In this document: one piece after another, positions 44,201 to 53,200 of the stretch
Layout: each line of letters begins with the position of its first letter
Position numbering within the stretch: position 1 is the stretch's first letter
Source of the DNA: Cristatella mucedo
Lineage: Eukaryota; Bryozoa; Phylactolaemata; Cristatellidae
Reading direction: 5' to 3'
Length of the DNA stretch: 64,000 nt
Assembly (NCBI GenBank): GCA_009760855.2
Contig: WPIO01000007.1
Location: forward strand, 106,501 to 170,500
Program-made: the position numbers and the translations under genes
Notes under the pieces: generated by a model
Seen by the model: the letters and a program-made list of their open reading frames with translations, nothing else
Databases searched by the model: none
What the model was told of the DNA's origin: nothing

Positions 44201-47200
44201 TTTGCATGCTGACCCAGTGCATGTAACCCCTAACCATGTTATTCATTTTGTTTGTTTTTCAAGCATGATTTTACTTACTATTCTATTGCGTATCACTTTG
44301 CAGCAAATGTAAAGCGCCTAGAAAGAGATTAAGTTCTCTGAGGGCGCTTTATCAAGTGCAATATTATTATTATTATTATTATTACACTTGATAAAGCACC
44401 CTCGGAAAACTATATCTTCCTAGGTGCATTATATTTGCTGCAAAGGAAACGCAATGGAATTGTGAGTGGTATTATGCTTGATCAAAATGAATGACATGGT
44501 TATCGGCGACATGCACAGGGTAGCATGCAAGTGTGGTTAGTGGTAGCATGCACAGTGTCAGCACGCATAAGCACATGAAGGGCGAATCACAGGGACCCAC
44601 TAAATGCTGTCCTAAATAGGTGCTTTTAAGTTCTTTTTAAATGTGGTCAAGTCAGGGGCTGTTGTGACGCATGTCGGGGTGCTTTCAAGGCTTTGGAAGC
44701 ATACGAACTAAATGCACGGTCTACAAAGGATGTGAGGTTTGTGTGAGGTATTGGTAGACTGTTGGATTGCGAAAAGCGGGTGGTACGATGCTTGGCCAGA
44801 TGGGGGAGTAGATCTGAGAGATAGGCTGGAGCCAAAGAATGAAGGGACCTAAAAGTGAGCGACAAAACCTTGAAGTCTATCCGTTGCTTGACTGGTAGCC
44901 AGTGCAGGTCGAGAAATGGTGTGATGTGGCAACTGCGCCGCTCACGACAGACAAGCCTAGCTCCAGAGTTTTGCACCAGCTGTAAGCCCCTGATTGCGCA
45001 AGCCAGTAGGCCAGCAAGTAGAGAGTTAGATGTGGTATCCTTATCTAAACAAGCCCGAATTTTAGCAACGTCATGTATCTGAAAGTAGGCAGACTTAACT
45101 GTGGAGTTGATGTGGTCGTCTAACGAAAGGTCACATTGGAACATGACACCTCGATTTCATGCAGATTCAACAGGAGATATGCTGGCAGAGCCGATTTTGA
45201 GCGTCAGCCTTTCCAATTTCTGAATCACACTGGGTTTGCCCACAACTAGTAAGTTAGTTTGATCATCATTTAATTTAAGAAAATTTGCTGCCATCCATGT
45301 GCGGATGTCATCAATACATGCAGCAAGTGAGTTGAGAGAATTCGATGTGCTCGAAGGCTGGGAGGGATCAAAGCAAATGTCAAACTGAGTGTCATCTGCA
45401 TAAAAGAATTCCTGACAGTCAGACACTAAACAGATTTATAAGACAGTAAATCATTTACTGGCCAATGCTGTGAGGTTTGACTCCCCAGATATTAAGGGCT
45501 CAGCCGAAAAGTTTTCAGCCTTCTTTACTGAAATAATTGTGCACATTCGTGCCTCCCTTAAGCCCCTCCGACCAAAGCAATCGCCGTTCCTCAACCTGTG
45601 ACCTTTCTTAAGAGGTTTTCTGATGTTTCTGCCTGTGACGTGGCTGCCTTAATAAGGTCTAGCAAAAAGAGCTCGTCTCCTGAAGACCCTATACCTTTAT
45701 CTCTGTGGTCTTCACTTGCAGACCAACTTAGCCCTGCCATAACCAAGATTTTTAATGCTTCTTTGGGAAAACGGGTCGTCCCCAAGTCCTTCAAATCAGC
45801 AATCGTTAGACCTATTCTTAAAAAGCCTGGATTACACACAGAGGTCCTAGCAAACTATCGTCCAGTTTCCCTTCTTCCGTTCCTATCAAAGATTCTTGAA
45901 CAAATTGTTGCTAAGCAGCTAGTTGAACATGTTAAAAATAACGGAATGTCAGAAACATTTCAATCAGGGTTCAAGAGGCAGCACTCTACTGAAACTGCTC
46001 TCCTCTGTGTATTAAAAAGAACGGAATGTCAGAAATATTTCAATCAGGGTTCAAGAGGCAGCACTCTACTGAAACTGCTCTCCTCCGTGTTAACAATGAC
46101 ATTCTACGTGGCAACGACGACGGGAATGTCACTGCCCTAGCTCTGCTTGATCTGTCTGCTGCCTTCGACACCATTGATCACGAAGTTCTGCTTGAACGAT
46201 TGAGAACAACGATCGGTCTGGCAGACGAAGCACTGGCGTGGTTTAAATCATACTTGTCTGATCGTGTTCAATCCGTGTCATGTGGGGGTCAGGTCTCAGA
46301 CATGAGAAGGGTCACCTGTGGAGTCCCTCAAGGGTCTGTACTCGGTCCCTTGCTGTTCTCCATTTATACACATCCTCTGGGAAAAGTGATTAAGACCCAT
46401 GGAATAGGATATCACTTCTATGCTGACGATACTCAGTTGTATTTGTCATTTAAACCGTCAGAATCTGCTGCAGCAACTGAGAAACTGAATGCTTGCCTTG
46501 CCGATATTCGATCCTGGATGTCGGAAAACTTCCTGAAATTAAATGACGATAAAACCGAACTGCTGCTCATAGGACACCCTAAGCGTGTAGCTGGATTAAA
46601 AGGCTTTGCTGTTCTAATAGGTGATGCTATTGTGCGACCTTCACCACGTGCTTGTAATCTAGGTGTCGTGTTCGACAGCTGCCTCAATTTCAAAAGGTTC
46701 ATTCAGAAGACTGCCTCTACAGCTAGCCATCACACCCGATCCCTATCCAAGATTAGAAGCTGTCTCCCACAGTGGCTTGTAAAAAAATTAACTAGCTCTT
46801 TAGTTCTGTCTCGGCTAGATTATTGTAATTCCCTTTTGGCTGGGCTGCTAAAGAAAGCTATTACACCACTATAGCGGACAATGAATATGGCTGCAAGGCT
46901 GGTCTTCAAGTCCCAGCGGTTTGAGCACATGTCACCTCTGCTGAAAGAGCTAGGATGGTTGCCGGTTGAGCAAAGGATACAGAGCAAAGTTCTTACGCTG
47001 ACCCACAAGGCCCGCCACGGCTTGGCTCCTTCGTACCTAGCTGAACTGCTGCATCAGTTTCAGCCTGATCGCGCCTCAGGTCCTGTGTGGACAATAAAGT
47101 AGCTGTCCCATTCCTCCACTTAAAGACAGTTGGCGACAGAAGCTTTAGCTCTGCAGGTCCTAGACTGTGGAACTCGCTTCCACAATTCTTACGCAACGAC

Positions 47201-50200
47201 AACTACTCTCCTACTGCCGACTATGGCACATCCTTTTCAGCGATCAACAGTACTCCTCGTATGCCTGGGCGAAGGCACACGGTGCGCTTAGTCAGAGGTG
47301 CAAACTCGTCGAGCGTGTCAGCTAGTGTCGTGTTGTAGCTATCTACTAATGATGACAAATCGGAGGGGGGACTGAGCAGCAGAGGCGAAGCAGATATTCT
47401 CGCACGGACAGCATCGACGTCAAGGGTCTTGAGGTTTCGTAATTCACAGGCGATTTTAGCGGAGGAGAAGGAGGCTCGATCTTCACGACCGAGGTCGTGG
47501 GTTCGAATCCTGCAGCCGGCGACCCTCTGTTGCCAACTGCAAGCGGTAGTCGTCTGCCACTAATTGCGGCACCAGCAGGCGGTAATAATGTAAGCGTCTT
47601 TGCAGGTCGAGTCGATGCGAGCCGACGAGCTGAGTGCTGCGGCTGCCCAAGCAGCTGTGCAGTTGCCAGGCGACGAGCCCAGCCTTGCTGCTGATGGCCG
47701 GTTGCTGCCACCACTAGCTGCCGAGATGGCGTTCGTCTGCACGCTTAAACCTTTCCCAACTGCATCGACCGGAAGATGACGGCACTCATCCTCGGTCGGA
47801 CGACTGCCTGCCCGGAAGCCGGCGAATCCGGGTGGCTCCAGTGGCAGGCGCCCCATGAGCAGCAAGCGAGCGCCGACCGTTCGCTCTGCGTCCACTCGCA
47901 GGAGCGTGCTAATGGGTTAAGTCGCCCAGCAGTTTACTGAGCCGAGCCTTGGAGCCTACCCGAACCAGCCATGCTTAATGGATGGCATGCCCATTATGAG
48001 TGCATGGTGAGGAGCTCAATGGCGCGCTCCCACTTGCTATGCCTGCTTTCAAGGATGGGCAACAAAGTTGAAGGCGCCCGGCTGTAAAATGAGGCCGACC
48101 GCAGCTGGAGCAGCCACGCCCCTATTCCAAGCATGCACCCCCATTCCAAACCGTGAGCAGCTGCTGCTGCTGCTGCTGCCACTCGAAGAAGCAGCAGCTG
48201 CGGTTTGGCTGGCAGCAAAGTAGGAGCCGGGAAGGTCGCTCGGGCAAGGTCGCTGCTGCTGCTGCGGATTGTTGCTGCAGCGACGGCAGCAGCAGCGACC
48301 GGAGGCCGGCGTTGCGTGCACGGCTTACTTTCTGCTGTTGACAGCATGCTGCAGAGCAGCTGGCTGCGCTTCTTCACCTGCTGCAGCTCGCTCTGTAATG
48401 CGAGCGATGCTCTGCTGCCACGTGCGCACACAACTGCAGCGCCGTCAGAGGGCGCACGGACGCGCTGCAAGCAAAGAGCGCGCCGAGTGTGCTATTCTTG
48501 AGCGCCGAGTGTGCTATTCTTGATGCCCCGGCCCTACCCCCCCCCCCCGGAAGAATGCGCTCGACATCTGACCGGTGGCAGAGGGGGTCGGGGGGGGGGG
48601 GTGGCGGCTGGTGGAAGCATTTGGCCCCTCCAGGATGGCAGGCAGAGACCACTGGCAGAGACCGAGCTGCTTCGGCTGCCGAGGCGCTGCGGCTGGCAGC
48701 GGGCGGGTGGCGGCGTGCGACCCTCGTGAAGACCCGTACCTGCAACGCTTCGGCATGGGTCTTCAGCTGTTCTATTTCGCGGTCTCGCTGCTCTATGATG
48801 GACAGGTAATTGCCGACCATGGCATTGTGCACAGTGTATTGCTGCAAACAGCAAGGGTCAGGTCATGCGGAGCGGATCGTTTGCAGAAGTGGGCAATCAA
48901 TGCAGCATGTTATCAGCAAAGCCTCCGGCGGGGCGCAGCAGCAGCAGCGCTGCAGGCGTTGGCCTGCTCGGTCAACGAGAGAGCATCTGTCGAAGCTTAT
49001 GACAGATGTGCCACAGGTCGAAGACGTGAACAAGCCGTTTAATTCCGGCAAGACGCTTGCACCGACGGACAAGTAAGAAAAGACATGGCAGGCATGCACG
49101 TGAAACCGGCCCAGCACTTCTCTCCCCCCCCCCAGCCCCTTACCTCTCATCGCCATTGCACGCCACGCACCTTGCTGTACTCGTCCTGAATCTGCTCCTT
49201 CCTCACAATGGAATCGGCCTTTTCGCTAATTTGCTTGAAAAAGTCGGGTCCTTCGAGACCCGGCGGTTGGCGAGTGACACGACCATGACCCTGGGTACTG
49301 TGCTCAGACATGTCTCCACCAGCTCCTGTGAATATTCGGGAAGGAAGAAGCAAGTGAGGCGACCGCCAAGATGGGCTTGCAGCGCATCACCCTGCCGACG
49401 TTACGATGGGGAGAGGGTACAGCAACTAAGAAACTCGGTTGCTTTGACTGCCTCTGTAAAAATAGGTAATGGCAAGAGTGGCTGAAACAGCAGCAGTCCT
49501 TTGTGAGTGATGCTGCCTTACGAATAATCTGCATGACCATGCCCCTTCAGATCTTCACTTTTTCGCCAAGTGTCTGTCCCACAAACACCAGTTGCTGATG
49601 CCTTGCCTACGTTGTGCCCCGGGAGCTATTTATCGTGTTACTACGATGGTACAGCAATGATCAGTGGCGTGTCAAAAAACGGGCAAGACAGTTTATTAAT
49701 TTGCATATGCAGCTACAACATGTATCATCACAGTTTAAACTGAACACTGAATTGTGCACTGAATTATGAAATATTAATGAGCATGCTTTTTAACTAGCAT
49801 CTTATTTAAGGATGTATACTTTGGTGATTATCTCTCAGTGAAATAGATAACAATAATAATAATAATAACTCACTAGATAAAGCGCCTTCAGAGAACTCAA
49901 TCTCTTTCTAGGCGCTTTACATTTGCTGCAAAGGGATACAAATTCAGAGCCTGACTGGAACAGTCATTACATTATTTCGGCAGACACCCATTCGGCAACT
50001 ATAAACTGTACAGTCTTTCATTTTCAAACAAAATATCGATTTTTCGGCGATACATGCTACTGATAAATAAATAAATGTACTAGCTAATTTAACAGCTTCG
50101 TGTATATAGCAGCAGAACAGCCTTAACGGCTATGACCACCACTTTCAGTAGGAAATAAGGATGGTCCACTGAAAGACTCGAACCTACGAACTGGGTCGTA

Positions 50201-53200
50201 AAGAGCTACCAGCTGTTAACTTTAGGTAACAGATTTCAATTTATTTTCTGTCATTAGGAGCTAGGTGCTTTCTAATCTCTTATGATCATGGTACATATTT
50301 CTCCACAGAAAACTTCTAGCTGTAGTTATGGTAATGATATTGGTACAAGCTAAGCTTTCATTTCTATGCAGATGCCAGCTGTACCTGTGCTTTGATTCCT
50401 CCCAACCCTCGAGCATGTCAGCCTCTCTCTCGACTATTGTGCTGCACATTTAAAAGGAACCTAAAAACACACCTATTTAGAGCAGCATTTAGTGGGTCCC
50501 TGTGATTCGTCCTTGATGTGCTTATGTGTGCTGACACTGTGCATGCTGCCACTAACCACATTTGCATGCTGACCCTGTGCATGTCACCCCTAACCATATT
50601 ATTCATTTCGTTTGTTTTTCAAGCATGATTTTACTTACCATTCAATTGCATTTCACTTTACAGCAAATGTAAAGCGCCTAGAGAGAGAGATTAAGTTCTC
50701 TGAGGGCGCTTTATCAAGTGAATTATTATTATTATTATTATTATTATGTAATTCTGATATCCCCAACCGGTTGGCAGCAAACTTTCTCCAATTGAATGAC
50801 AGCTCCAATAAAAACAGCTTACTACTTATGGGCAAATCAAGCAAAACTCAGAAATTGAACGGCTTACTGCTCGCAAAAACCATTAAAGCCATCAGACAGT
50901 TGCATTAAAAAAATGGCCACACAATTCTGTTATTAAGCAAGAACAGGCCTAACAGGAGGCCACTGTATTGTGCACCAAACATGTAAACCGCCGATGCTAG
51001 CACAGGTTACCGTTGCACTGCACGCACTGCTGGTAGGAGCAGATGAGTCAGTGGCAGAAAGAGCAGCAGCGCAGAGATGCAAGGCACATAGGTGCAAGGT
51101 GCAGAGGTACAAAGCTCGCTTCCTTAGCCTGAGCAGCACCGGCACTTGCCTCTCTCGCTGATGTGCTGCTGCTGCTTGCCGGCGTCAGAGTCAACTGTCC
51201 TGTTGAAAGTAGCCAGGCTCATGGGTAGAGGCTTGGCCGACTTGCCGGATTTCCTCTGGCGATCGGCGTCATCCGCAATGACGACGCCATCCGAATAGTC
51301 TTGCTTAGGCTGCAAGAATCTGGGCGTTTGAGGCTGGCAGGCAGAGGCACACAGCCAGGCAGTGCCGGGGAGGATTTGGCACCTCTATAGGGGAAAATTA
51401 CCTGGTTTGCACCCTATTCCAATGTCACCCCCCCCCCGACCGTCACCAACGACGAAATTATGCCCTGCTTCTACTCGACAAACAACCGCCGAGTTCGAGT
51501 AGAATGAACGCTATGATTGTGCGCTGCAATTATTTTTCATTACTTGCAAGTCTTGCCCCCTACACTAAATCCTGGCTCTGCCTCTGCCAAGCAGCAAGCG
51601 TACAAGGCCCAATGCTGCCACTAACCACATTTGCATGTTGACCCTGTGCATGTCACCCCTAACCATGTTATTCATTTTGTTTGTTTATCAAGCTTGATAT
51701 TACTCACCATTCAATTGCATTTCCCTTTGCAGCAAATGTAAAGCACCTGGAGAGAGATTGAGTTCTCTGAGGGCGCTTTATCAAGTGCATTATTATTATT
51801 TTTATTTTATTATTAACCAGCACAGTCATGCACCGGTTCACACAAATCCACTTGACATCAGACTGTGGAATCGCAGCCGTGTTCAGCGCCATCATTGGAT
51901 TAGTGTGCCACGACGACCTCCAGTGACAGAACTAACGCTCAAAGTGCCAGACTAGCAACCCCGATGTTATGCAGTTTTGTCGAAAAACTGGCTCACTAGG
52001 TAAGGCGGTTGCTTTTCAAGACCTCCGCTCCGAGGTCGTGGGTTCGAATCCTGCGGGCGATTCTTTATCGCCACTGCTTGCAGTGGTAATAGCCGTAAAG
52101 GCTCTTCTGTCGCTATACAAAAAGAGGCTGTAAAATCAGCTAGTATTTATTTATTTATTTATTTAACTGCACTGCGACAATATTTGCTTGTTATGTGATG
52201 CCGAGCTGGCTTGGCCACGTAGTTAAGGTGCTCGCCCCGACCAAGGTCTGGCTGAGGTCGTGGGCTCGAGCCCCGTGGCATACGTGAAGCGCCTGAACAG
52301 AGATTAAGTTCTCTTACGGGGCTATACAATGACTTATTTATTTATTTATGTAGTGTCCCTCCGTCTTTAACTCCACAAAGTAACAGAGGCTATGTGGGTG
52401 CTACGTCGACGAATTTTGTATAGTGTAGTCACGGCCTAAGCAGCTTTCAGTACGAATTCGGTTGCTAACAGACTTTATCTCGTGCAACAAAGAGATGGTG
52501 AGAAGCATAGATGAGTCAGAAGGCCAGTTAAAGCAACGAGTAGCATGGAAGTAGCAGCTCAGGACGACTGCAAAGATTGTGGCACAGTGGGCAGCAGGAG
52601 AATAGATGTCGTTGAGTAAGAAATTCGGAAGTGACTTCCACATTATAGGACTTGCAGAGAAAAAACCTCTGTCACCAACAGGCTTTTAGCGGAAGAATGG
52701 AACAGCTGATTTACTGTCAATGAATGTGATTTACTATACCTGAGGTCACGAGGAGGTTGAAACTGGCGCAGCAGTGCTTCTTCAAGTCCTAGCCAAAGAG
52801 TGTCAACCACAAACAATGGTGGGACGATTTTAGAGCAGGGTTATGGGCAAGGTCGGGAAAGCACTGCCAGAGAGCACTCGCGGGTCAAACTGGCTGCCTA
52901 GGCCAAACCTTCCGCAAGACAGGGAGGCACAACACAAGTAAGTTGGTCTTAGCAACTGTCGCCACCGCTTGCAGTGAGAAATAAAGAAATGTCTGCTTCA
53001 GGTCTCAAACCCACGACCTGGCACGTGAGTGGTGAACTGGACAGCTAACGAGATAAAAACGTTGCTCTACAGGCATGCAGAACTCGCTCAATCAACGAGA
53101 ACAGCAGAACCCATAGGAAGTGCACATCAGGAAAGGGATTATACAATAGGAACAAGAAATTGTCCAGAAAATACAATCGAATGCTGATGCACTGGCTCGA

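Noticed and set aside
47480-47530. tRNA gene
   Set aside because: GGTTCGAATCC is a good B-box, but no acceptor stem is formed; SINE1 head fragment.
48374-48847. A single 157-codon minus-strand gene
   Set aside because: Only the first 34 codons (48841-48740) fit GKAP1 and end at a good donor; the rest is intron read-through.
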